From Streptomyces sp. DH41 (GTDB lineage: Bacteria; Actinomycetota; Actinomycetes; Streptomycetales; Streptomycetaceae), in assembly GCF_029813785.1 (NCBI RefSeq), contig NZ_JARVKY010000006.1:62001-126000 (forward strand): 64,000 bases of DNA, given 5' to 3'. Both the position numbers and the translations under genes were made by a program. Position 1 is the first letter of the stretch; every line of letters begins with the position of its first letter. Below are positions 1 to 7,660 of the stretch, piece by piece. Under the pieces are notes generated by a model that was not told the DNA's origin, ran no database searches, and saw only the letters and a program-made list of their open reading frames with translations.

Positions 1-1
1 C

Positions 2-913
2 GGGGCGTCCGTGCGCGTCCACTCCCTGGACGGGCGTGCCGCGGAACTGGCCGCCGAGTTCGGGGTGAAGGCAGTGGACTCCCTGGAGGAGGCCCTGGAC
101 GGCGCGGACGCCGTGGACATCTGCTCGCCCACGGACACCCACCGGGAGATCGCCCTGGCCGCCATCGCCAGGGGGGTGGCCGTGGTGTGCGAGAAACCGC
201 TCGCGGCCGACGTCACCGAGGCCGAGGAGATCGTCGACGCGGCAGAGAAGGCCGGTGTGCCCGTCTATCCGGCGCACGACATCCGTTTCGCGCCCGCCTA
301 CGCCCGGCTCCACGAGCTGGTGGCCGCGGGCCGTCTGGGTACGGGCACGGTGGCCCGGTTCACCGTGGCGGGGTATCACCCGCGTCCCTGGAGCGGTCAT
401 GCCTCGGCGGAGTCGGGCGGCATCCTGACCGATCAGCTGCTGCACGGCGTGGACATCGCCTATTGGCTCTTCGGAGACGTCGTACGTGTGCACGCCCTCT
501 ACCAGGGGGAGATCGCCGCGCCGGCGCCCGAGGGCACCGCCGCGGTCGGCACGGTCGTTCTCACCCACGCCGGCGGCGCGCTGAGCCAGGTGGTGAGCCG
601 GTGGACGCCGACGCCGCAGCCGCCCATCCGTGTCACCTTCCACGTCTCGGGCACGGGAGGGACCATCGTCCACGACTCCGAGTGGCCTCAGGAGATCCAG
701 GTGTCTGGTGGACCCGCCGGAACCTTCGGCTACTACGGGGAATCACCGTTCACCTGCGAGATCCGAGAATTCGCCCAGGCGTTGAGGGGCGGTCCCCAGC
801 CTCGGCTGGTGGCCCACGACGCCCTGGCCGCCGTCCGCATCACCCAGGCCGCGGCACGCTCCGCCTGGACCGGACGCGCCGTCGAACTGCCCGTGAAGGG
901 GGCTGCCGCATGA
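2..913 (+). CDS. Gfo/Idh/MocA-family NAD(P)-dependent oxidoreductase, 5'-truncated by window edge
   Basis: The reading frame is open to the left edge and ends at TGA 911-913. The N-terminal Rossmann GxGxxG strand lies outside the window, so the GTG at 11 is probably internal. Visible family features are VDICSPTDTHREIA, the cofactor/catalytic motif VVCEKPLA with its Lys, and TDQLLHGVDIAYWLFG, which matches the catalytic D-x3-H-x2-D pattern. This predicts a working dehydrogenase of a sugar, inositol or similar polyol. The gene overlaps the next one by four bases (ATGA), so the two are translationally coupled. RifL, which pairs with the AHBA synthase RifK in kanosamine/AHBA formation, belongs to this superfamily, so a RifL-like role is possible, but I see no family-specific signature and do not assign it. 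Confidence 0.85.
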   Translation, partial: GASVRVHSLDGRAAELAAEFGVKAVDSLEEALDGADAVDICSPTDTHREIALAAIARGVAVVCEKPLAADVTEAEEIVDAAEKAGVPVYPAHDIRFAPAYARLHELVAAGRLGTGTVARFTVAGYHPRPWSGHASAESGGILTDQLLHGVDIAYWLFGDVVRVHALYQGEIAAPAPEGTAAVGTVVLTHAGGALSQVVSRWTPTPQPPIRVTFHVSGTGGTIVHDSEWPQEIQVSGGPAGTFGYYGESPFTCEIREFAQALRGGPQPRLVAHDALAAVRITQAAARSAWTGRAVELPVKGAAA

Positions 914-1917
914 AGGTCGCCGTGTTGTCGTTCGCCCACGAGCGGGCCGCGGCGTACGCCCGGCTGCTGCATGACATGCCGGACGTGGACCTGCTCGTCG
1001 CGGACCCCGACGGCTCACCGGACGATCCGGCACGGGGGAGGGCCACGGCACACCGGCTCGGTGCCACCTACGCGGCAGACTGGGACGCGCTGTTCGGGCT
1101 GCGCCCCGATGCCGTGGTCGTCACCAGTGAGGCGGACCTTCGCCGGGGACTGGTCGAGCGGGCCGCCAAGGCCGGGGCCCACGTGCTGTGCGAGTTTCCG
1201 CCCGCCGCCGACGAGGTGGACGTCGAGGCCATGGTGCGGGTCTGCGAGGACTCGGGCGTGCGGCTGAGCATCGCCTCGCCGGTCTGTTTCGGCCCGGCGT
1301 TCACCGCCGTACGCCGGGAGATCGCCGAGGGAGAGGTCCTCGGCGGCCTCACGACGATCCACGGGGCGTACAACAGGCCACGCCCGTCCGGCGCGCAGGC
1401 GGCGCGAAGTGGAGCCCTCGGTACGAACGCGCCCCCGCTGCTCGACATGGTGGACGCGGTGCTCGGCGGCGTCGACGCCGAGCAGGTCTACGCGCAGTCG
1501 AACAGCGTCCTCGGGGCAGAGCCCGGCATGGAGAGCGCGGCCCTGGTCACGGTGCGCTACGCGGACGGTACCGTCGCCTCGGTCGACTGCAGTTGGGGTT
1601 CTCCGGAGAGCGGGCCGTTCGCGGGCGGCCCGGTCATGACCTTCATCGGCAACCGGGCGAGCGTGGAGTTCAACGCCTCCCCGCGGCTGCTCGGCGGCTT
1701 CGACTCCGGCGTGTCCGGCGAGCGGTGGGAGACGCGCGGGGACGATCCGTACGCGGTCATGCTCGGCGAGTTCGTCGCCGCGTCACGCCGGGGGAGCGGG
1801 GCGGGCCCGGACGGAGCGGCGGCCGTGCGCACGCTGCGCGTCATCCGCGCGGCGCGTGAGTCGGTACGTACCGGCCGGCCCGTCGAGGTGGCTGTGCCGC
1901 AGACCGTACTGCCCTGA
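910..1917 (+). CDS. Gfo/Idh/MocA-family oxidoreductase paralogue lacking catalytic Lys and His
   Basis: This 335-residue protein starts at ATG 910, which overlaps the stop of the preceding family member. The overall fold signature is present: an N-terminal beta-alpha Rossmann start (MKVAVLSFAHERAAAYARLL), a C-terminal dehydrogenase-type segment, and YADGTVASVDCSW near residue 220. The usual EKP motif reads CEFPPA, so Lys is replaced by Phe. The usual D-x3-H-x2-D helix reads NAPPLLDMVDAVLGG, so His is replaced by Asp. The N-terminal glycine motif is also weak. A regulatory or structural partner of the upstream intact paralogue, or a divergent enzyme, is more likely than an ordinary dehydrogenase. 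The native substrate is unknown. Translational coupling suggests the two proteins are made in equal amounts. Confidence 0.8.
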   Translation: MKVAVLSFAHERAAAYARLLHDMPDVDLLVADPDGSPDDPARGRATAHRLGATYAADWDALFGLRPDAVVVTSEADLRRGLVERAAKAGAHVLCEFPPAADEVDVEAMVRVCEDSGVRLSIASPVCFGPAFTAVRREIAEGEVLGGLTTIHGAYNRPRPSGAQAARSGALGTNAPPLLDMVDAVLGGVDAEQVYAQSNSVLGAEPGMESAALVTVRYADGTVASVDCSWGSPESGPFAGGPVMTFIGNRASVEFNASPRLLGGFDSGVSGERWETRGDDPYAVMLGEFVAASRRGSGAGPDGAAAVRTLRVIRAARESVRTGRPVEVAVPQTVLP

Positions 1918-1930
1918 CCGCGCCACCGCG

Positions 1931-1978
1931 CCACTGGGCCACTGGGCCACTGGGCCACTGGGCCACTGGGCCACGGTG
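1931..1978. repeat. 8-bp tandem repeat, five perfect copies plus one degenerate
   Basis: The unit CCACTGGG is repeated perfectly at 1931-1970 and followed by a degenerate copy (CCACGGTG) to 1978. It begins 13 bases after the stop of the second oxidoreductase gene and ends about 110 bases before the FMN reductase start. An 8-bp unit is not a codon multiple, which fits its intergenic position. It probably arose by slippage and copy number may vary between strains. No hairpin potential was evident, because the copies are direct and not inverted. Confidence 0.9.
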
Positions 1979-2089
1979 CTTGGAGGGGAAGACGGTATGG
2001 CCGGTTCCCGCCGTGGGTCCGCCGCCCTCGGGGCACTCTGATGACCTTGCTTTCGACCTCGCTACTGACCTTGCACCAGGGAGACACGC

Positions 2090-2653
2090 GTGACCACCAT
2101 CGGCATCATCCTCGGTACCACCCGTCCCGGCCGCGTCGGGCCGCAGATCGCGGAATGGATCCAGAAGACGGCCAGTGCCCGCGAGGACGCGGACTTCGAA
2201 CTGGTCGACATCGCCGACTACGCCCTCCCGCTCTTCGACGAGCCGCGTTCACCCCGGATGGGCGCCTACGAGCACGACCACACCCGCGCCTGGGCCGCCA
2301 AGATCGACCAGCTGGACGGGTTCGTCTTCGTCACGCCCGAGTACAACCGGTCGATCCCGGCCGCGCTGAAGAACGCCATCGACTTCGTCTACAACGAGTG
2401 GAACAACAAGGCCGCCGGATTCGTCGGGTACGGCAGCAACGTCAGCGGCGCCCGCGCCGTCGACCACCTGCGCCACATCGCCGGTGCCGTTCAGCTGGCG
2501 GCGGTGAGCACCCAGCTTCACCTGTCGCTCCAGGCCGACTTCGAAGGGTTCCGGACCTTCACGCCGGCCGAGCGCCACGAGGTCGCTCTCCAGCAGTTGC
2601 TCACCGAGGTGGTCACCTGGACCGACGCGCTCGCCCCGCTGCGTCAGGCCTGA
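2090..2653 (+). CDS. NADPH-dependent FMN reductase (flavodoxin-like fold)
   Basis: This 187-residue protein starts at GTG 2090, with an AGGGAG-type ribosome site about six bases upstream. The N-terminus IGIILGTTRPGRVG is the phosphate-binding loop of the NADPH-dependent FMN reductase family. FVTPEYNRSIPAALKNAIDF is its most conserved motif, around residues 80-105. The length is typical for the family. Such enzymes reduce FMN/FAD or quinones with NADPH and have no membrane or export signals. In this cluster it could supply reduced flavin to the halogenase-type flavoprotein at 61216-62559, or reduce a naphthoquinone intermediate. Both roles are inferred from context. A terminator hairpin follows 80 bases after the stop, so this gene seems to close the left transcription unit. 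Confidence 0.9.
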   Translation: MTTIGIILGTTRPGRVGPQIAEWIQKTASAREDADFELVDIADYALPLFDEPRSPRMGAYEHDHTRAWAAKIDQLDGFVFVTPEYNRSIPAALKNAIDFVYNEWNNKAAGFVGYGSNVSGARAVDHLRHIAGAVQLAAVSTQLHLSLQADFEGFRTFTPAERHEVALQQLLTEVVTWTDALAPLRQA

Positions 2654-2732
2654 CCCAGCCCCCCGACGGGGTCTGACCCGGCCTCGACGGGGCCAGGTCC
2701 GACCGCCCGACGGGCGGCGACCGCCCTTTCTC

Positions 2733-2777
2733 ACCGGCGGCATGCGGTGCACTCGACGTGCACCGCATGCCGCCGGT
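2733..2777. terminator. Strong rho-independent-type hairpin between FMN reductase and P450 genes
   Basis: The sequence forms a perfect 20-bp stem (left arm 2733-2752, right arm 2758-2777) with a five-base loop TCGAC. A modest T-rich tract follows (TTCTGCTTTCC). Smaller imperfect GC stems lie just upstream at about 2655-2726, including CCGCCC/GGGCGG around 2702-2718. It lies after the FMN reductase stop and before the next + strand gene, so it most likely ends the left transcript. The symmetry would allow it to work in both directions. Confidence 0.85.
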
Positions 2778-2819
2778 TCTGCTTTCCAAACGACCCCCGG
2801 AGCGCTTCCCGACGGATGC

Positions 2820-2849
2820 GTGGAGATCTCTCTTGGTGGAGATCTCTCT
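2820..2849. repeat. 14-bp direct repeat containing GAGATCTC, candidate operator
   Basis: GTGGAGATCTCTCT occurs at 2820-2833 and again at 2836-2849, with starts 16 bp apart. Each copy contains the 8-bp palindrome GAGATCTC. Paired palindrome-containing direct repeats at near one and a half helical turns are a common layout for dimeric activator or repressor sites. The location in the presumed promoter region supports a regulatory role, but no regulator gene is visible in the window. Confidence 0.5.
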
Positions 2850-2913
2850 CGAATGAATTCCGCGCGGAGCTGGATCAGGATTCAAGCGCTCTGAGTTCGT
2901 ATTTCCGGTGGGT

Positions 2914-2938
2914 GAATCAGCCCTTGGAATCAGCCCTT
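2914..2938. repeat. 12-bp direct repeat with 13-bp period
   Basis: GAATCAGCCCTT occurs at 2914-2925 and 2927-2938, separated by one base. It lies between the GAGATCTC repeats and the P450 start. It could be a second regulator site or a slippage duplication. There is no direct evidence of function. Confidence 0.45.
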
Positions 2939-3046
2939 CGACGACCGCTCGTACTCGGCTTGAGGTTTCAGCCTCCCTACCAGTCCTGAGGATGGCACGC
3001 CGTGACCGCTCGTCTAGTCTCTCCCCTCGTAGATACGGGAAAGCGG

Positions 3047-3059
3047 CGTCGTCACGACG
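3047..3059. promoter_or_regulatory. 13-bp palindrome, candidate protein-binding site
   Basis: CGTCGTCACGACG is a perfect inverted repeat around a central C, about 85 bases upstream of the P450 start codon. Its size and position suit a repressor operator near a transcription start. In GC-rich DNA such short palindromes also occur by chance. Confidence 0.3.
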
Positions 3060-3119
3060 GTGAGAATGCCATCGCGGGACGCAAACGCGTATCTCATTTC
3101 CTGACGGCCGAGCGGGCAT

Positions 3120-3136
3120 TTCCCTGATCGGGAAGG
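3120..3136 (+). promoter_or_regulatory. P450 ribosome-binding site within a short inverted repeat
   Basis: The ribosome site GGAAGG at 3131-3136 sits five bases before ATG 3142. It partly overlaps the right arm of the inverted repeat TTCCC-TGATC-GGGAA (3120-3134), so a small mRNA hairpin could hide the ribosome site. The stem is only five pairs and its effect, if any, would be weak. Confidence 0.35.
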
Positions 3137-3141
3137 ATTCC

Positions 3142-4335
3142 ATGAGCGACGCAATCTCCTTCGAGGAGCCGTGGGCGCGTACCCATCAGTTCGATCCGCC
3201 TGCGATATTCGATTCGCTGCGCGAGAAGAATCCGCTCGCGAGCATGGTGTACCCCGACGGTCACGTCGGCTGGATCACCTCCGGCTACGAGTTGGCGCGC
3301 GAGGTCCTCAGCGACCCCAGGTTCAGCCACAGCACGGAGATCGGCCACTTCCCGGTGACGCACCGCGGACAGGTGATGCCCAACCATCCGCGGATTCCCG
3401 GGATGTTCATCCACATGGACCCGCCCGACCACACCCGCTACCGGCGCCTTCTCACGGGCGAGTTCACCGCGCGCCGGGCCAACCGGCTCACGGCACGGGC
3501 CGAGGCGGTGGCCGCCGAGCAGATCGACGCCATGCGGGAACACGGCTCGCCCGCCGACCTCGTGAAGTACTTCGCCAAGCCGCTGTCCCTGCGCGTGCTG
3601 TCCGAGCTGGTCGGCCTGCCCTACAGCGAAGTCCACCGTTACGGTCACGCGCCGACGCTCCTGCACGACCCGGAGTCGGACCCGCAGGAGGCCATCGCCG
3701 CGATGGGCCAGGCGGCCGCCTTCTTCGGCGAGGTCATCGAACGCAGGCGCGAGAAACCCCAGGACGACCTCATCAGCCGCCTCGTCGCCGACGGCGGGCT
3801 CACCACCGAAGAGCTGTGCAACATCGTCACGCTGCTCCTCTTCGCGGGCTACGAGACCACGGAGAGCGCCCTCGCCGTCGGCGTGTTCGCCCTTCTCCAC
3901 CACGCCGACCAGCTGGCGGCGCTCCGTGCCGACCCCTCGAAACTCGACGCCGCGATCGAGGAACTCCTCCGCTACCTCACCGTCAACCAGTACGACACGT
4001 ACCGCACCGCCCTGGAGGACGTCGAACTGGGCGGTGAGACGGTCAAGAAGGGCGACAGCGTCACGGTGTCGCTGCCCGCGGCCAACCGGGACCCGGCCAA
4101 ATTCAAGTGCCCCGCCGAGCTGGACATCGACCGCGAGACCTCCGGTCACATGGCGTTCGGTTTCGGCATTCACCAGTGCCTGGGCCAGAACCTGGCACGC
4201 GTCGTACTGCGCGCCGGCTTCTCCACCCTCCTGCGCGCGTTCCCCGACCTCGGCCTCGCCATGGCCTTCGAAGAGGTGCCGTTGCGGCTCAAGGGGTCCG
4301 TCTTCGCGGTGAAGAGCCTGCCCGTCTCCTGGTGA
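3142..4335 (+). CDS. Cytochrome P450, tailoring hydroxylase/oxidase
   Basis: This soluble bacterial P450 has 397 residues, a normal length. Visible motifs are HMDPPDHTRYRRLLTGEF in the helix C region, the oxygen-activation motif AGYETT in helix I (E238, T239), EELLRY (ExxR) in helix K, and the heme loop FGFGIHQCLGQNLAR with the thiolate ligand Cys346. The HQCLGQNLAR form is common in Streptomyces CYP105/CYP107-like enzymes. It would need a separate ferredoxin and reductase, and none is visible here. It is the first gene after the intergenic control region and lies 31 bases before the loading PKS gene, so it is probably co-transcribed. By context it oxidises the ansamycin at some stage. The site is not deducible from sequence. 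Confidence 0.93.
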   Translation: MSDAISFEEPWARTHQFDPPAIFDSLREKNPLASMVYPDGHVGWITSGYELAREVLSDPRFSHSTEIGHFPVTHRGQVMPNHPRIPGMFIHMDPPDHTRYRRLLTGEFTARRANRLTARAEAVAAEQIDAMREHGSPADLVKYFAKPLSLRVLSELVGLPYSEVHRYGHAPTLLHDPESDPQEAIAAMGQAAAFFGEVIERRREKPQDDLISRLVADGGLTTEELCNIVTLLLFAGYETTESALAVGVFALLHHADQLAALRADPSKLDAAIEELLRYLTVNQYDTYRTALEDVELGGETVKKGDSVTVSLPAANRDPAKFKCPAELDIDRETSGHMAFGFGIHQCLGQNLARVVLRAGFSTLLRAFPDLGLAMAFEEVPLRLKGSVFAVKSLPVSW

Positions 4336-4366
4336 ACCCGTTTTCTCCGAAAGGACCCGCGGCACA

Positions 4367-7300
4367 GTGCGCACCGACCTCATCAAGCCCCTGCCCGTCG
4401 CACTCCTGGAGAACGCGGCCCGTTTCCCCGACAAGGTCGCCTTCGCGGACGACCGGCGAGCGGTCACCTACGGAGACCTCGAGGCACGGACGCGCAGACT
4501 GGCCGGACATCTGGCGCACCTCGGCGTCGAGCGCGGCGACCGGGTGGCCATCTGCCTCGGCAACACAGTGGCCACCGTGGAGAGCTACCTGGCGGTCGTG
4601 CGCGCCGGAGGCGTCGGCGTGCCGCTCAACCCCGCCTCCGCACCCGCCGAGCTGGAGTACCTGCTCACCGACAGCGGCGCCGCACTGGTCATCACCGACG
4701 CCGCACGGGCGCCGCGCTTCCGCGCCGGGCCGGCGAGGGGCCCGGGGACCGTACTCCTCGTGACCGGCGAGGTGACGCAGGGCCTGCCCGAGGGACCGGG
4801 CGTCCACGCGTACGAGGAACTGGCGGGCAACGAGCCGCCCGTGCCCGCCAGGGACGACCTCGCCCTGGACGACGTGGCCTGGATGTTCTACACCTCGGGA
4901 ACGACGGGCCGCCCCAAGGGCGTGCTGTCGACACAGCGCAACTGCCTCTGGTCCGTAGCCTCCTGCTACGTACCGATCCCCGGGCTCACGGACCGGGACC
5001 GGGTGCTGTGGCCGCTCCCGCTCTTCCACAGCCTCTCGCACATCGCGTGCGTGCTGTCCGTCACCGTCACCGGCGCCACCGCCCGGCTCATGGACGGCAG
5101 CTCCGCCGACGATGTCATGCGGGTGCTGCGCGAGGACCGCTCGACCTTCCTCGCCGGCGTCCCCACCACCTACCACCACCTCGTGACGGCGGCCCGGGAC
5201 AGCGGCTTCCGCGCACCGGACCTGCGCATCGGCCTGGTCGGCGGCGCGGTCACCGGTTCCGGCCTGCGCCGCGACTTCGAGGAGACCTTCGGGGTGCCGC
5301 TGGTCGACGCCTACGGCAGCACCGAGACCTGCGGCGCCATCACCATGAATCCGCCGGACGGCGCCCGGGTGGACGGCTCCTGCGGCCTGCCCGTGCCCGG
5401 CGTCGACGTCCGCATCGTCGATCCCGCCACGGGAGCCGACACCCCCACGGGAGCGGAGGGGGAGGTCTGGGTCAGCGGGCCGAACGTCATGGTGGGCTAC
5501 CACAACGCCCCCGAGGCGACCGCCGAGGCGATGCGCGACGGCTGGTTCCGCACCGGAGACCTGGCCCGGCGCGACGAGGCCGGCTACTTCGCCATCCGCG
5601 GCCGGATCAAGGAACTCGTCATCCGAGGCGGGGAGAACATCCACCCCGAGGAGGTCGAGGCGGTCCTGCGCACCGTCGAGGGCGTCGCGGACGCGGCCGT
5701 CGCCGGCGCACCGCACGACACGCTCGGCGAAGTACCGGTCGCCTACGTGATCCCCGGACCGTCCGGTTTCGACCCGGAGGCGCTGATCGCCCGCTGCCGC
5801 GAGCGGCTCTCCGCCTACAAGGTGCCGGAACGCGTCCACGAGGTCACGAGCATTCCCCGCACACCGTCGGGCAAGACCAAGCGCCTCCTCCTGGCCGAGC
5901 AGCCGGGCCGACTGCGCTTCGCGGCGAGTGGACACCACGACGCACTCACGCGGGTCGAGTGGATCACCGCGACGGGCACCGCCGGCGCCCAACCGCCGAG
6001 CGGCCACTGGGCGGTGGCCGGTCCGGTGGCCGGTCCCGCAGCCGGGCTCGTGACCGGGCTCGTGGGTGCCCTGGAGACGGCGGGCGCCCAGGTGCGCCAC
6101 TACGCGGACCTGGCGGCGGTACGCGCCGCGGTGACCGACGGCGACCCGGCCCCGGACGTGACGGTCCTGGTGCCGCCGCCCGCCGCCGCGTCCGGGCAGC
6201 ACGCGGACGCGGTGACCGCCGGGCGGGAACGGGCCCGCCAGCTGGCCCGGGACGTGGAAACCTGGACGGCCCGACCGGAATCGGAGGCCGGCAGGCTGGT
6301 GCTCCTCACCCGGGGCGCGGTCGCGGCCACCGGGACGGACCCGGTCCAGGACCTCGCCGAGGCAGCACTGTGGGGGGTCGCGCGTTCCCTCCAGAAGACC
6401 CGGCCGCAGTCGCTGACGGTGCTGGACGTGCTGGACGAGCACGACGGCCCGGACGGCCCGGATGGTCCCGTCCCGTCCCCGGGCACTTTGGCGGCGGCAC
6501 TCGCGAGCGACGAGCCGCAGATCGCGGTGCGCTCGGCGGCCCTGCTCGTTCCCCGGCTGACGCCGCTTCCCGTCACCGACCGGCCGCAGAAGGCCCCCCG
6601 GCCGGAAGCCACCGGCGCCACCACCGGCACCGTGATGGTCACCGGCGCGGACACGGAACACGGCGCGGCGCTCGCACACCGCCTGGCCACGGCCCACAAC
6701 GCGACCTCCCTGCTCCTCGTCAGCGCTCCCGGCAGCCCCGACGCCACACCCGGCGACGCCCTGCCCTTCGCCGGTACGAGCGTCGTCCGGATCACCGCGG
6801 ACGCGGCGCGCCCCGAGCCGCTGCGCACGGCTCTGGCCGACCTGGCCGATCTGGGGCAGCCGGTCACCGCGTTGGTGGATGCCGCCGGAGACCCCGGACT
6901 GACCCTGTGCGTCGACCACATGATCGCTGGGCAGGACCTCTCCGCCTTCGTCGTGGCGACGCCCGGCGCCGCAGGTCTGCCGGCCGGCGCCGACACCCCG
7001 GCCGCGGCCGTCGACGCCACCCTCTGCGAAGCCGTGGTGCGCAACCGCCGACTGCGGAACCTGCCCGGCGCGTTTTTGACCTGGAGCGGACGCCTGGCCG
7101 GTGCTGACGCCGACGAGAACGCGGACGCGGACACGGACACGGACACGGATGCAGACGCAGACGCCGGTGTCGGCGTCGGTGCCGGTGCCGATCGGCTGCG
7201 GCGGGAGATACTCAACGCCTTCGACGTCGCCCTGACGACCAACCCCCCGGCGCCGCTGGCCGCCCTGCCGGGCCACGCGGCAGGGCGCGGGCAAGTGCCC

Positions 7301-7660
7301 GCCCTCCTGCGTGCCCTGGACGGTACGCCCACACGACAGGGCGAGCCGGACGCGGCCGTCACGGTCTCCCTGCGCGACGAACTGTCCACAATGGACGACC
7401 GCGCGCAACTCGCATTCCTCGAAGACCTGGTCCGCGGGCTGGCCGCCGACGTGCTGCACCTGGCGGGCACCGGGTCGGTTCCCGCCGACCGAGCCTTCCG
7501 CGACCTGGGCTTCACCTCGATGGCCGTCGTCGCACTGCGCAACCGGCTGACGGAGCGGACCGGGCTGCGGCTGCCGACCACGGTCGCCTTCGACCACCCC
7601 ACCCCGGCGGATCTGGCCGCCTTCCTGCGGTCCGAGATCCTCGGCGCCCTCCAGCCGGCA
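4367..7660 (+). other. Loading module: acyl-CoA-ligase-type A domain, degenerate KR, ACP
   Basis: The adenylating domain shows the AMP-binding loop YTSGTTGRPKG (residues 175-185), YGSTETCG, GWFRTGDLARRDEAGYF, GRIKELVIRGGENI and the C-terminal catalytic PSGKTKR (Lys503). Residues about 530-960 align in pattern with a PKS ketoreductase (LVLLTRGAV, LWGVARSLQ, VMVTGADTEHGAALA at about 756). The glycine motif is broken, however, and no Ser/Tyr/Asn catalytic stretch remains, so it is a structural relic. A Asp/Ala/Thr-rich low-complexity run follows (residues about 914-942). The ACP phosphopantetheine site reads LGFTSM (Ser1051), not the usual GFDSL found in the ten extension ACPs. The proposed starter is 3-amino-5-hydroxybenzoate. 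Confidence 0.85.

Larger units (their letters stand above)
2778..3141 (+). promoter_or_regulatory. Putative control region of the P450-PKS operon
   Basis: About 360 bases lie between the terminator hairpin and the P450 start, with no credible coding sequence. Downstream to the right edge all genes are on the same strand, and the gaps are 150 bases or less, so one transcript starting here could cover P450, PKS, amide synthase, flavoprotein and AHBA genes. The region is locally richer in A/T than its surroundings and holds paired direct repeats and short palindromes, listed separately. I could not pick a convincing -35/-10 pair by eye. Confidence 0.5.

Noticed and set aside
187..1917. Long + strand frame fused from another frame into the second oxidoreductase (starting at 187)
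   Set aside because: The first 240 residues are low-complexity Arg/Gly-rich shadow of the first oxidoreductase. The real start is ATG 910, overlapping the preceding stop.
1931..1978. CRISPR-like array
   Set aside because: The units are 8 bp with no spacers. The other tandem repeats (15 bp, 18 bp) are in-frame coding repeats without spacers.
2041..2676. Open frame overlapping the FMN reductase gene in another frame
   Set aside because: It is an Arg/Pro-rich shadow. The FMN reductase motifs GTTRPGR and PEYNRSIPAALKNAID are in the frame starting at 2090.
2747..2989. 80-residue open frame in the intergenic region upstream of the P450
   Set aside because: It begins inside the terminator stem, has no ribosome site, and its sequence shows no family or codon bias of a coding gene.
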